Shown piece after piece: positions 1 through 10,537 of a DNA stretch of 64,000 nucleotides (position 1 is the stretch's first letter; each line of letters starts with the position of its first letter). Below the pieces are notes generated by a model. That model worked only from the letters and a program-made list of their open reading frames with translations, made no database searches and had not been told where the DNA came from. Source of the stretch: Caulobacter sp031457805 (GTDB lineage: Bacteria > Pseudomonadota > Alphaproteobacteria > Caulobacterales > Caulobacteraceae); the NCBI RefSeq assembly GCF_031457805.1, contig NZ_JAVDXI010000003.1:417288-481287 (forward strand), in the 5' to 3' direction. The translations under genes and the position numbers were made by a program.

Positions 1-1
1 G

Positions 2-118
2 CTGATGTTCGGCCTGACCCTGGTCGGCTACTTCCTGTTCCAGCCCTGGCTGCCCTTCTGGATGGCGGCGGCCAGCGGCGCGCTGTTCCTCAGCGGCGTC
101 TGGCTGTGGAGGCGCTGA
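2..118 (+). CDS. C-terminal fragment of a small membrane protein
   Basis: An open frame enters from the left edge and ends at TGA 116-118, giving 38 visible residues. They are strongly hydrophobic (runs such as GLTLVGYFLF and FLSGVWLW) and end in WRR, which fits a transmembrane hairpin with a positive cytoplasmic end. The stop lies inside the start region of the next gene, so the two are probably translationally coupled. The N-terminus is missing, so the family cannot be named. Confidence 0.6.
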   Translation: MMFGLTLVGYFLFQPWLPFWMAAASGALFLSGVWLWRR

Positions 119-426
119 GCGTGGCGGCGTCCGACGACATCATCCATCAGCCGCTACGCCTGAAAATCATGGCCGCCCTCAGTGCCGAGAAGGGCCAGCC
201 GCTGGATTTCCCGCGCCTGAAGGCCGTCACCCAGGCGACCGACGGCAATCTCGGCAGCCACCTCGCCACCCTGGAGAAGGCCGGCTATGTCGCCATCGAA
301 AAGGACTTCGTCGGCAAGCGCCCCCGCACCCAGGCCAGGCTGACGCCGCAGGGGCGCAAGGCCTTCCGCACCCATGTCGACTATCTGCGGGCGGTGGTCG
401 AGGCGGCGGACGAGGAGGGCGGCTAG
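106..426 (+). CDS. Winged-helix transcriptional regulator (MarR/ArsR-like)
   Basis: This 106-residue protein has the layout of a stand-alone winged-helix DNA-binding domain. It opens with a helix containing HQPLRLKIMAAL, has a recognition-helix region around GNLGSHLATLEKAGYV, and a wing around GKRPRTQARLTPQGRKAF, close to the HTH_34 family. The GTG at 106 overlaps the end of the upstream membrane-protein gene; a second GTG at 121 is also possible. The overlap suggests the regulator controls its own operon with the membrane protein, which is a common pairing, but this is inference. Confidence 0.75.
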   Translation: MEALSVAASDDIIHQPLRLKIMAALSAEKGQPLDFPRLKAVTQATDGNLGSHLATLEKAGYVAIEKDFVGKRPRTQARLTPQGRKAFRTHVDYLRAVVEAADEEGG

Positions 427-512
427 CCGAGGAACCCCGGCCGTGACACCGCGCAGCTTCCCCCCTAGGGTCACGCCCAAATCGTGCCCATCAGGTGTTC
501 GGGGGAAATCAA

Positions 513-3500
513 ATGGATCGTCGGCTGACGGCGCTGGCCGCCTTGTTGTTGATGTCGGGCTCGGCCCTGGCCCACCAGGCGTTGGCGCAAGCCGCGCCCG
601 GCGCGGCGCCGGCGGCGAGCGCCGCCAAGGCCGACAAGCCCGAAAAGTGGAACGTCAACGCCCCGCCCGGCGTCGCCACCCGCGAGGTGCGGATCAGCGT
701 CGACAACGGCACCTGGATGAATGTCGACGTCTCGCGCGACGGCAGGCTGATCGCCTTCGACATCCTGGGCGACATCTACACCATGCCGATCGCCGGCGGG
801 ACGCCGACGCGCATCGCCGAGGGCCTGGCCTATGACCAGCAGCCCCGCTTCTCGCCGGACGGCAAGCGGATCGCCTTCACCTCCGACCGGGGCGGCGGCG
901 ACAATATCTGGGTGATGAACCTGGATGGGAGCGACAAGCGCCAGGTGACCAAGGAGGACTTCCGTCTGCTTAACCAGCCCAGCTGGAGCCCCGACGGCCG
1001 TTTCATCGTCGCCAAGAAGCACTTCACCACCGGCCGCTCGCTGGGGACCGGCGAGGTCTGGGTCTATCACGTCTCGGGCGGCGGCGGCGTCCAGCTGGTC
1101 AAGCGCGCCAGCGAGCAGCTCCAAAAGGAGCTGGGCGAGCCGATCTATGCGGCCGACGGCAAGAGCGTCTTCTACACCCGCAATGTCACGCCCGGCCCGA
1201 TCTTCGAATATGCGCAGGACTCCAACACCGCCCTCTTCGATATCGAGCGCTATGACCTGGAGACCGGCGAGGTCACGACCGCCGTCTCGGGCCTGGGCGG
1301 TTCGGTGCGGCCGACGCCCTCGCCGGACGGCAAGAAGATCGCCTTCGTTCGCCGCGAGCGGACGAAGTCCAAGCTCTATGTGAAGGACCTCGTCTCCGGC
1401 GAGGAGCGCAAGATCTATGACGCGCTGGATCAGGACGTCCAGGAGACCTGGGCGGTGACCGGCGTCTATCCGAACATGGCCTGGACGCCCGACGGCGCCG
1501 CCGTGGTGTTCTGGGCCGGCGGCAAGATCCGGCGGGTCAATGTGGCGGACGGCGCGTCCGGCGTGATCCCGTTCAAGATCGACGACACCCGCGTTCTGAT
1601 CGACGCGATCCATCCCGAGGTCGAGGTCGCCCCCGATCGCTTCACCACCAAGATTCCGCGCTGGGCCAGCGTGTCGCCGGACGGCAAGGCGGTGGTGTTC
1701 GAGACTCTGGGCAAGCTGTGGATCAAGTCGACGGCGGGCGGCGAGCCGCGTCGTCTGGTCAGCGGCGACGAAGACGCGTTCGAGCTCTATCCGTCGTGGT
1801 CGCGGGATGGCCGAACGATCGTCTTCGTCAGCTGGACCGACGCGGGGCTGGGGCGGCTACGCACCGTGCCGGCCGGCGGCGGCGCGGCCAAGGACGTGAT
1901 CGCCCAGCCGGGCCACTATGGCGCGCCGCGCTTCTCGCCGGACGGCAAGACCATCGTGTTCGAGCGGCGTCGCGGCGGCGGCCTGACCTCCGGGCGCTGG
2001 TCGCAGGATCCGGGGATCTACCGGGTCGCCGCTACGGGCGGGACGCCGGTGCGGGTCTCGCGCGGCGGGTCTGAGCCGCAGTTCGGCGCGGCCAACGACC
2101 GGGTGTTCATGCTGATGTCGAGTGGCGACAAGCGCCAGCTGGTCAGCACCGATCTGAACGGCCAGGCCAAGCGGGTGCACGCCAGCGGCGACATGGTCAA
2201 CGACTACAAGGTCTCGCCGGACGGCCGGAACCTCGCCTTCCGCCAGAACTACGAAGCCTTCGTCATGCCGCTGATGCCGGGGACCCAGGAGGTCTCGGTC
2301 GACCAGAAGGGCGGTCCGCTGCCGGTGACGCGGGTCAGCGCCGAGGGCGCGGACTTCATCCACTGGTCGAAGGACGGCAAGCAGGTCCACTGGAGCATGG
2401 GCCCGACCTTGTTCACCGCCGAGACGGACGCGCTCTACGCCAGCGCTCCGGCCGCCGACGGGGCCAGCAAGGACGATGGCAAGTTCAAGCCGGTGAAGAC
2501 GGGTCTGTCGCTGTCGATGGAGGTCGCCGCCGACAAGCCGACCGGCGTCGTGGCCCTGACCGGCGCGCGTGTGGTGACCATGGCCGACAAGGCGGGCGGG
2601 ATCATCGACGACGCGGTGATCGTGATCAAAGGCGACCGCATCGTGGCGGTCGGACCCAAGGCCAGCACGCCCGTTCCGGCTGACGCCAAGGTGGTCGACG
2701 TGACGGGCAAGACCATCATCCCCGGCCTCGTCGACGCCCACGCCCACGGGCCGCAGGGGAGCAACGACCTCATCCCGCAGCAGAACTGGTCGGCCATGGC
2801 CAACCTGGCTCTGGGCACGACGACGATCCACGATCCCTCGTCGCAGGCGTCGATGATCTTCGCCGCGGCCGAGCTGCAGCGGGCCGGCAAGATCCTGGCC
2901 CCGCGCACCTTCTCGACCGGCGAGATCATCTATGGAGCCAAGGCCGCCGAGGTCTATGCCGAGATCAACAGCCTGGACGACGCGCTGGCCCATGTCCGCC
3001 GGCTGAAGGCGCAGGGCGCGCACAGCGTCAAGAACTACAACCAGCCCCGCCGCGACCAGCGGCAGATGGTCGTCGTCGCGGCCCAGAAGGAAAACATGGA
3101 GGTCGTGCCCGAGGGCGGGTCGCTCTACACCCTGGACGTGACCCTGATCCAGGATGGCAACGCCACCGTCGAGCACAATGTGCCGGTGGATCGCTTCTAC
3201 GACGACATCGTCAGCCTGTGGTCGCAGACCAAGACCAACTACACCCCGACCCTGGTCGTGGCCTATGGCGGCCCGGCCGGCGATCCCTACTGGCGCCAGC
3301 ACATGGACGTCTGGACCCATCCGCTGTTGTCCAAGCACGCGCCGCCGGCGCTGCTGGCCGCCCAGAACGCGCGCCGTCAGGCTGCGCCCGAGGAAGACTA
3401 TGTCGACGGCGCCGCCGCGCGCGAGGCCAAGAAGCTGGCCGATCGTGGCGTGCAAGTGTCGATCGGCGCCCACGGCCAGCAGGCGGGCCTGGGGTCGCAC

Positions 3501-3842
3501 TGGGAAATGTGGTCGTTCGCGCGCGGTGGCTGGAGCCCGGTCGAGGCCCTGGCGGCCGGCACGATCAACGCCGCCCGATCGCTGGGCTACGCCAAGGACG
3601 TGGGCTCGCTGGAGATCGGCAAGCTGGCCGACCTTCTGGTGCTGGACGCTGACCCGACCGTCGACATCCGCAACAGCGACAAGCTGCACCGCGTAATGCT
3701 GGGCGGCCGGCTCTATGACCCGGCGACCCTGAACGAGACCGTCACCGGCCAGCGGGTCCGTCAGCCCTACTGGTGGGAACGCTCGGGCGAAGCCTGGAGC
3801 GGCGGCCAGGGGGGCGCTGGCCACACCGACGACGTGGGGTGA
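513..3842 (+). CDS. Secreted TolB-type beta-propeller fused to amidohydrolase
   Basis: The protein has 1109 residues from the ATG at 513. A GTG at 495 would add six residues, but the ATG gives a clean signal peptide (MDRRLTALAALLLMSGSALA). About residues 60-640 hold repeated PD40 units of the form SPDGKxIAF, as in TolB and DPP-IV propellers. From about residue 680 there is an amidohydrolase: a beta-sandwich start, GLVDAHAHG with the HxH metal ligands near residue 743, further histidines in TVEHNVP and IGAHGQQ, and the C-terminal GSLEIGKLADLLVLDADP strand. It is probably a periplasmic metal-dependent hydrolase of peptide or amide substrates. The substrate is unknown. The gene stands alone, with an inverted repeat after it. 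Confidence 0.88.
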   Translation: MDRRLTALAALLLMSGSALAHQALAQAAPGAAPAASAAKADKPEKWNVNAPPGVATREVRISVDNGTWMNVDVSRDGRLIAFDILGDIYTMPIAGGTPTRIAEGLAYDQQPRFSPDGKRIAFTSDRGGGDNIWVMNLDGSDKRQVTKEDFRLLNQPSWSPDGRFIVAKKHFTTGRSLGTGEVWVYHVSGGGGVQLVKRASEQLQKELGEPIYAADGKSVFYTRNVTPGPIFEYAQDSNTALFDIERYDLETGEVTTAVSGLGGSVRPTPSPDGKKIAFVRRERTKSKLYVKDLVSGEERKIYDALDQDVQETWAVTGVYPNMAWTPDGAAVVFWAGGKIRRVNVADGASGVIPFKIDDTRVLIDAIHPEVEVAPDRFTTKIPRWASVSPDGKAVVFETLGKLWIKSTAGGEPRRLVSGDEDAFELYPSWSRDGRTIVFVSWTDAGLGRLRTVPAGGGAAKDVIAQPGHYGAPRFSPDGKTIVFERRRGGGLTSGRWSQDPGIYRVAATGGTPVRVSRGGSEPQFGAANDRVFMLMSSGDKRQLVSTDLNGQAKRVHASGDMVNDYKVSPDGRNLAFRQNYEAFVMPLMPGTQEVSVDQKGGPLPVTRVSAEGADFIHWSKDGKQVHWSMGPTLFTAETDALYASAPAADGASKDDGKFKPVKTGLSLSMEVAADKPTGVVALTGARVVTMADKAGGIIDDAVIVIKGDRIVAVGPKASTPVPADAKVVDVTGKTIIPGLVDAHAHGPQGSNDLIPQQNWSAMANLALGTTTIHDPSSQASMIFAAAELQRAGKILAPRTFSTGEIIYGAKAAEVYAEINSLDDALAHVRRLKAQGAHSVKNYNQPRRDQRQMVVVAAQKENMEVVPEGGSLYTLDVTLIQDGNATVEHNVPVDRFYDDIVSLWSQTKTNYTPTLVVAYGGPAGDPYWRQHMDVWTHPLLSKHAPPALLAAQNARRQAAPEEDYVDGAAAREAKKLADRGVQVSIGAHGQQAGLGSHWEMWSFARGGWSPVEALAAGTINAARSLGYAKDVGSLEIGKLADLLVLDADPTVDIRNSDKLHRVMLGGRLYDPATLNETVTGQRVRQPYWWERSGEAWSGGQGGAGHTDDVG

Positions 3843-3853
3843 TGAAAGGCTGA

Positions 3854-4013
3854 GTTCGCATTGGGTGTGGACGCGTCATGGCGGCCGCCCTCGCCCTTCG
3901 ACAAGCTCAGGGTGAGGACGACTGCTGGCCTCGGTTCACACAAAATCCTCATCCTGAGCTTGTCGAAGGACGAGGATTTCCAGCCGCGTCAGCGCCCACA
4001 CTCAATGCGAATA
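3854..4013. repeat. Long imperfect inverted repeat between convergent genes
   Basis: Inner arms at about 3892-3919 and 3947-3972 contain CCTTCGACAAGCTCAG and its complement CTGAGCTTGTCGAAGG. Outer arms at about 3855-3873 and 3995-4012 also pair (TTCGCATTGGGTGTGG against a CCACACTCAATGCGAA strand). The inner core is a repeat type seen in many alphaproteobacterial intergenic regions. Its position between two gene ends suggests a bidirectional terminator or mRNA-stabilising structure. Confidence 0.75.
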
Positions 4014-4036
4014 CAGCCTAGCGAGAGCAGGCATTC

Positions 4037-5383
4037 TTAAGCCGCCTTCACCGCCGAGGCGATCGACTTGACGACCTTCTTCACCAGGGCCGGGTCGTCG
4101 CCCTCGGCCATAATGCGGATCAGCGGCTCGGTGCCCGAGGCGCGCACGACAATGCGGCCCGCGCCGTTCAGCTGGGCCTCGCCGTCGGCGATGGCTTCCT
4201 TCACCGCCGCCGCCTCCAGCGGCTTGCCGCCGGCGAAGCGGACGTTTTCCAGGAGCTGCGGGACCGGCTCGAACTGACGGCCCAGCGCGCTCATCGGCTT
4301 GTCGGTCTCGACCATGACGGCCAGCACCTGCAGGGCTGCGATCAGGCCGTCGCCCGTGGTCGAGAAGTCCGACAGGATCAGGTGGCCCGACTGCTCGCCG
4401 CCGACATTGAAGCCGCCCTCGCGCATGCGCTGCATGACATAGCGGTCGCCCACAGCGGTGCGCTCCAGCGACAGGCCCAGGGTGTTCAACTGACGCTCGA
4501 GGCCAAGGTTCGACATCACCGTGGCGACGACGCCGCCGCCCTTCAGGGTCCCGGCCTTGTGCGAGGCTGCGGCGATGATCGCCATGATCTGGTCGCCGTC
4601 GACGACCACGCCCTTCTCGTCGCAGATCACCAGGCGGTCGGCGTCGCCGTCCAGGGCGATGCCGATGTCGGCGCGGTACTCGCGCACCATCTTGGCCATG
4701 GCCTCGGGATGGGTCGAGCCGCACTCCTCGTTAATGTTGGTGCCATCGGGCGAGACGCCCAGGGTGATCACCTCCGCGCCCAGCTCGTAGAGGGCGGTCG
4801 GAGCCACCTTGTAGGCCGCGCCATTGGCGCAATCGATGACGATCCGCAGGCCCGACAGGTTCAGATGGCGCGGGAAGGTCGCCTTGACGATCTCGACATA
4901 GCGGGCCTGGGCGTCGTCGATCCGCTTGACGCGGCCCAGCTCGCGCGGGGCGGCCAGGCCCTCCTGCAGGCCCTGGTCCATCAAGGCCTCGATGCCCAGC
5001 TCCTGGGCGTCCGACAGCTTGTAGCCGTCGGGGCCGAACAGCTTGATGCCGTTGTCGGCGAAGCTGTTGTGGCTGGCCGAAATCATGATGCCGAGGTCGG
5101 CGCGCATCGAGCGGGTCATCATGGCCACGGCGGGGGTCGGCAGAGGGCCGAATAGGCGCACGTCCAGACCCACGCTGGTCAGGCCGGCCACGAGGGCCGG
5201 CTCGATCATGTAGCCCGACAGGCGGGTGTCCTTGCCGATCACCACGAGGTGGCGACGCTCGTCCTGCGAGCGGAACAGCTTGCCGGCCGCCAGACCGACG
5301 CGCAGGGCCACCTCGGCCGTCATCGGATGCTTGTTGGCCTGGCCCCGGATGCCGTCGGTGCCGAAATAGGCGCGCTTGCTCAT
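4037..5383 (-). CDS. glmM: Phosphoglucosamine mutase
   Basis: GlmM converts glucosamine-6-phosphate to glucosamine-1-phosphate on the route to UDP-GlcNAc, the precursor of peptidoglycan and lipid A. The 448 residues match the usual family length. Visible motifs are the N-terminal YFGTDGIRG, the phosphoserine loop ISASHNS (active serine about residue 104), the magnesium loop DGDADR, and the C-terminal phosphate-binding RASGTEPLIR. The ATG at 5383 is followed directly by the conserved start. It is divergent from glmS across 160 bases, so consecutive steps of one pathway sit head to head. Confidence 0.97.
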   Translation of the reverse strand: MSKRAYFGTDGIRGQANKHPMTAEVALRVGLAAGKLFRSQDERRHLVVIGKDTRLSGYMIEPALVAGLTSVGLDVRLFGPLPTPAVAMMTRSMRADLGIMISASHNSFADNGIKLFGPDGYKLSDAQELGIEALMDQGLQEGLAAPRELGRVKRIDDAQARYVEIVKATFPRHLNLSGLRIVIDCANGAAYKVAPTALYELGAEVITLGVSPDGTNINEECGSTHPEAMAKMVREYRADIGIALDGDADRLVICDEKGVVVDGDQIMAIIAAASHKAGTLKGGGVVATVMSNLGLERQLNTLGLSLERTAVGDRYVMQRMREGGFNVGGEQSGHLILSDFSTTGDGLIAALQVLAVMVETDKPMSALGRQFEPVPQLLENVRFAGGKPLEAAAVKEAIADGEAQLNGAGRIVVRASGTEPLIRIMAEGDDPALVKKVVKSIASAVKAA

Positions 5384-5543
5384 GGTCGTTCTGTCGTCTC
5401 TTTTGGGTCGTGCTTCGGACGCGAAACGATCCGAAATGCAGATTTATGCGAAGCGGTCTTTAGCCAGTGCTAAAGCGCCTCACGCAAATTCGCGTGTCGG
5501 TAGGCATAAGCCTGTCGGCGCGTTCTACAAGGGATCATGGCTC

Positions 5544-7364
<1,821 letters not shown>

Positions 7365-7367
7365 TCG

Positions 7368-8549
7368 CTATCGAGACCCGCTGAGCAGATAGTCTCGCGT
7401 CAGCGGAACCGCGTCGCGTTTCTTGGCCAGTTGGATCTGGAAGACCATGTGGCCGCCGTGGCGGAAGCCCAGCTCCGCACCGGCCAGATAGAACTCCCAC
7501 ATCCGCCGGAACCGTTCGTCGAACATCTGCGGGATGTCCGGGTCGGCCATAAAGCGCTCGCGCCAGATCCGGCAGGTCTCAGCGTAGTGCAGCCGCAGGA
7601 TCTCGATGTCGGTGATCCAGAGGCCCGCGCGCTCGATCGCCGTGACGATCTCGGACAGACCGGGGATATAGCCGCCGGGGAAGATGTACTTCTGGGTGAA
7701 GGCGTTGGTCGCGCCGGGTCCGTGCATCTTGCCGATCGAATGGACCAGGGCGACGCCGTCCTCGTCCAGCAGGCGGGCGATGGTGTCGAAATAGGTCTGG
7801 AAGTTTGGCGCGCCGACATGCTCGAGCATGCCGACCGAGACGATGCGGTCGAAGGGTTCGGCGAGGTCGCGATAGTCGGTGAGGCGGAAGTCGATCCGCT
7901 CTGAGAGGCCGGCCGCCTCCGCCCGTTCCTTGGCCAGGGCCAGCTGCTCGGTCGACAGGGTGACCCCGGTCATCCGCGCCCCGAAGTCCTTGGCCAGTGT
8001 CATCGAGAGGCCGCCCCAGCCCGATCCGATGTCGAGCGTTTTCATGCCGGGCCGGATCAAGAGCTTGCGGCCGATCAGCGCCTTCTTGGCGACTTGGGCC
8101 TCTTCCAGCGTCATGTCGGGCCGCTCGAAATAGGCGCAGGAGTACTGCATGTCGGCGTCGAGGAAGCGCCGGTAGAGGTCGTTTGACAGGTCGTAGTGGT
8201 GGGCGACGTTGCGGCGCGAGGCGACGCGGTCATTGACCTGCTGGAGCTGGCGCTTGATCGCCTTGCGAAGCCGCGTGAGCGCCGAGCCGCGCTTGGGCTT
8301 TCGCCCGCCGCTCTCGCCGACGATGGTCAGCAGGTCGCAGATCGTCCCCTGCTCGAAGACGATGTCGCCTTCCATGTAGCCCTCGCCAAGGCCCAGACTG
8401 GGATTGGCGAGACGGCGCAGCCCCCTGGCGTTGATCCGCATCACCACGGACGGTCCTGTTCCGTCTCCGGCCTTGATGACGCGACCGCCGGGCAGACACG
8501 CCGTCAGGTCGCCGGTCTTGATCATCTTGCTCAGCAGCGCTTCGATCAT
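7368..8549 (-). CDS. cfa: Cyclopropane-fatty-acyl-phospholipid synthase family methyltransferase
   Basis: From the ATG at 8549 the protein has 393 residues. It carries the SAM-binding motif LDIGSGWGG, the family motif VGMLEHVG, and an N-terminal substrate-binding region before the Rossmann methyltransferase fold (YDLSNDLYRRFLD). CFA synthases add a methylene bridge to unsaturated acyl chains of membrane lipids using SAM; relatives make other lipid modifications, so the exact product is not certain. The long upstream extension to 9059 is not used, because it would overlap the divergent trmO. The stop sits three bases from the end of glmS. Confidence 0.9.
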   Translation of the reverse strand: MIEALLSKMIKTGDLTACLPGGRVIKAGDGTGPSVVMRINARGLRRLANPSLGLGEGYMEGDIVFEQGTICDLLTIVGESGGRKPKRGSALTRLRKAIKRQLQQVNDRVASRRNVAHHYDLSNDLYRRFLDADMQYSCAYFERPDMTLEEAQVAKKALIGRKLLIRPGMKTLDIGSGWGGLSMTLAKDFGARMTGVTLSTEQLALAKERAEAAGLSERIDFRLTDYRDLAEPFDRIVSVGMLEHVGAPNFQTYFDTIARLLDEDGVALVHSIGKMHGPGATNAFTQKYIFPGGYIPGLSEIVTAIERAGLWITDIEILRLHYAETCRIWRERFMADPDIPQMFDERFRRMWEFYLAGAELGFRHGGHMVFQIQLAKKRDAVPLTRDYLLSGSR

Positions 8550-8613
8550 GACAGTGCCTTTGGAGAAGATTTGTCCGCGAGAGGCCCTCGCATCTTCCGT
8601 GTAAGGACGCGCA

Positions 8614-9075
8614 ATGTCGATCATGATGACGCCGATCGGATGGGTCGAGGGTGGACGGACGGTTCCGGACGACGACGACTGGGGCGACAGCCGCGCGCGG
8701 ATCGTCCTGGATCCCGCGCGCTTCGACGACGAGGCGCTGATGGGGCTGGACGCCTTCAGCCACGCCGAGGTGATCTTCGTGTTCGACAAGGTCGGCGAGG
8801 ACCAGATCATCACCGGGGCGCGCCATCCGCGCGGCAATGCCGATTGGCCGCGCATCGGCATTTTCGCCCAGCGCGGCAAGAACCGGCCCAACCGGATCGG
8901 CGTCACCGTCTGCGAGATCGTTTCGGTGGCGGGGCGGGGGCTGGAGGTGCGGGGTCTGGACGCCATCGACGGCACGCCCGTGCTCGACATCAAGCCGGTG
9001 ATGAGCGGCTTTGCGCCGCGCGGGGCAGTCCGCGAGCCCGACTGGGCCAAGGCCATCATGGAAAACTACTGGTGA
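8614..9075 (+). CDS. trmO: tRNA (N6-threonylcarbamoyladenosine-N6)-methyltransferase TrmO family
   Basis: This 153-residue protein belongs to the TsaA/TrmO (UPF0066) family, single-domain SAM enzymes that methylate t6A37 in some tRNAs. Recognisable parts are the opening MTPIGWV, LDAFSHAEVIFVFDK, and the signature block GIFAQRGKNRPNRIGVTVCEI. ATGs at 8623 and 8626 are alternative starts. The stop overlaps the GTG of the following acetyltransferase gene (GTGA at 9072-9075), so the two are likely translationally coupled. Confidence 0.88.
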   Translation: MSIMMTPIGWVEGGRTVPDDDDWGDSRARIVLDPARFDDEALMGLDAFSHAEVIFVFDKVGEDQIITGARHPRGNADWPRIGIFAQRGKNRPNRIGVTVCEIVSVAGRGLEVRGLDAIDGTPVLDIKPVMSGFAPRGAVREPDWAKAIMENYW

Positions 9076-9590
9076 GCCGCAGCCTCATCGTCGATCGCGC
9101 CCGCGCCGACGAGGCGACGATCGTCGCCAACCTGATGCAGCTCTATATCCACGACTTCTCGGAACTGTGGTTCGACCGTGAGGTCGAAGGCGAGCTGGGC
9201 CCGGACGGGCGCTATTCGGACTATCCCGGGCTCGAGACCTACTGGCGCGACCCGACCCGCGAGGCCTGGCTGTTCCGGATCAACGGCCTGCCCGTCGGCT
9301 TCGGCCTGGTCAATGCGGTCGCCCACGCCGACACGCCGATCGACCGCGCGGTGGCGGAGTTCTTTGTGGTCCGCAAGCATCGCGGGCGCGGCGTGGGTCT
9401 GGCCGCCGCCCATGCGCTGTTCGCCTCGGCCTGGGGCGTCTGGGAAGCGGCGACGGTGCGCCGTAACGTCGGCGCGCGCGCCTTCTGGCGTCGCGCGGCC
9501 GAGACCTATCCTGGCGTCCGCGACGTGGTCGAGGAAGATCGCCATGACGCCCGCTGGGATGGAACGGTGCTGACCTTCCGGGTGGGCTAG
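9072..9590 (+). CDS. GNAT-family N-acetyltransferase
   Basis: Starting at the GTG overlapping the trmO stop, the product has 172 residues. The acetyl-CoA binding motif A is visible as FFVVRKHRGRGVGLAAAHALF, preceded by the beta strands of the GNAT fold (GLPVGFGLVNAV) and followed by RNVGARAFWRRAA, a typical NxxAxxFYxxxGF-like segment. The substrate cannot be told from sequence. The gene shares the four bases CTAG at 9587-9590 with the convergent gene. Confidence 0.85.
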   Translation: MSRSLIVDRARADEATIVANLMQLYIHDFSELWFDREVEGELGPDGRYSDYPGLETYWRDPTREAWLFRINGLPVGFGLVNAVAHADTPIDRAVAEFFVVRKHRGRGVGLAAAHALFASAWGVWEAATVRRNVGARAFWRRAAETYPGVRDVVEEDRHDARWDGTVLTFRVG

Positions 9591-10042
9591 CGCTTCCGCA
9601 GCTCTGGGCAGGCCTCGGGTTCGGCCGTCCAGCTGACGCTCGCCACCTTCCAGGCCCCGTCGGCCTTGGCGAGGGTGAAGATATTGACGCCGCAATGGAC
9701 GGTCTTGCCGTCGCGGGTGATCTCGAAGGGTCCGGTGACCGTCGCCAAGGCGCCGCGCCGCACCACGGCCGGCGACCACATCCATTCCTTGAGGCCCGGC
9801 GCCACCTTCTTGCCGAAGCTGTCCTCGAACCCGAAGCGACGAAGGTCGATCGAGCCGTCCGGCTTGGTCGTGACGGCCATCATCGGGATGTTGGGCAGCG
9901 CTGCGGCGCGCATGGCGGCCGAATCTCCGGCTTCCAGGCCGTCGAAAAAGACCTGGGTTGCGGCGAGGACAGCCTTGTCCTCCGGATCAGCGGGCGGGGT
10001 CGAGACAACGGCGGCGGCGAGCAGAAGAGCGGTGAACGGCAT
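9587..10042 (-). CDS. Exported NTF2/SnoaL-like protein
   Basis: The 151-residue product starts with a short hydrophobic segment (MPFTALLLAAAVVSTPPA) that looks like a cleavable signal peptide. The rest resembles a cone-shaped NTF2/DUF4440 domain: an initial helix around AATQVFFDGLEAGDSAAM, a central sheet around PFEITRDGKTVHCG, and the closing strand DGAWKVASVSWTAEP. Such domains often bind small molecules or act as accessory subunits. No catalytic residues can be assigned. It lies 12 bases downstream of the DUF1232 gene and is likely co-transcribed with it. Confidence 0.75.
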   Translation of the reverse strand: MPFTALLLAAAVVSTPPADPEDKAVLAATQVFFDGLEAGDSAAMRAAALPNIPMMAVTTKPDGSIDLRRFGFEDSFGKKVAPGLKEWMWSPAVVRRGALATVTGPFEITRDGKTVHCGVNIFTLAKADGAWKVASVSWTAEPEACPELRKR

Positions 10043-10054
10043 GGATGGTCCGGG

Positions 10055-10465
10055 TCAGGTGTCGTCGGAAAGCCGATTGAGGAACGCTTGGGCGGCCTCC
10101 TTGTGGCGCGGCTTGAGCGTCTTGCCGAGGACGGCCATAAGGGCCGCGATCACCGCGGCGTCGTCGGTGAAGCCGATGACCGGCAGAAGGTCTGGCAGGG
10201 CGTCGGTCGGCAGGACGAAATAGGCCAGGCCCGCCAGCATCATGCCCTTGGCCGCCATCGGGGTCTCCGGATCGCGCGCGGCCCACCAGACCGACAGGGC
10301 GTCGGCCGCAAACGGGATCTTCGCCGCGACCTTGCGGATTTTCGGCAGGAAGCCCTCGCGCACGCGCTCTTCGTTCACGCGGACGGTCGCGGGGACCAGC
10401 GCCTTGGCTGGATCCAGCACCTCGTTGACGTTTACGTCGGGGGACGGTTTGGCGCCGCCGCTCAT
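10055..10465 (-). CDS. YkvA-family (DUF1232) membrane protein
   Basis: The 136-residue product contains the DUF1232 core: KGMMLAGLAYFVLPTDALPDLLPVIGFTDD, where the YFVLPTDxxPD helix-turn and the GFTDD acidic motif are diagnostic. Flanking charged regions frame one or two membrane-associated helices. The function of the family is unknown. It is divergent from the dehydrogenase gene at 10538 and probably forms an operon with the downstream NTF2-like gene. Confidence 0.8.
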   Translation of the reverse strand: MSGGAKPSPDVNVNEVLDPAKALVPATVRVNEERVREGFLPKIRKVAAKIPFAADALSVWWAARDPETPMAAKGMMLAGLAYFVLPTDALPDLLPVIGFTDDAAVIAALMAVLGKTLKPRHKEAAQAFLNRLSDDT

Positions 10466-10537
10466 CGGGATAAACCTCTGTTCAAACTTGATCCTAAACG
10501 CGAACGCTTCAAACGCGAACTAGCAGGGAAACGTCCA

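Noticed and set aside
1857..3824. Long antisense frames (for example 655 codons opposite the amidohydrolase gene)
   Set aside because: They are the usual by-product of very high third-position GC and have His/Arg/Gly/Val-rich low-quality sequence.
5384..5543. glmS ribozyme or riboswitch in the glmS leader
   Set aside because: The leader is only 160 bases, shows no characteristic core, and this ribozyme class is found mainly in Firmicutes.
8549..9059. N-terminal extension of the CFA-synthase frame to 9059
   Set aside because: It would lie antisense over trmO and the family start is at ATG 8549.
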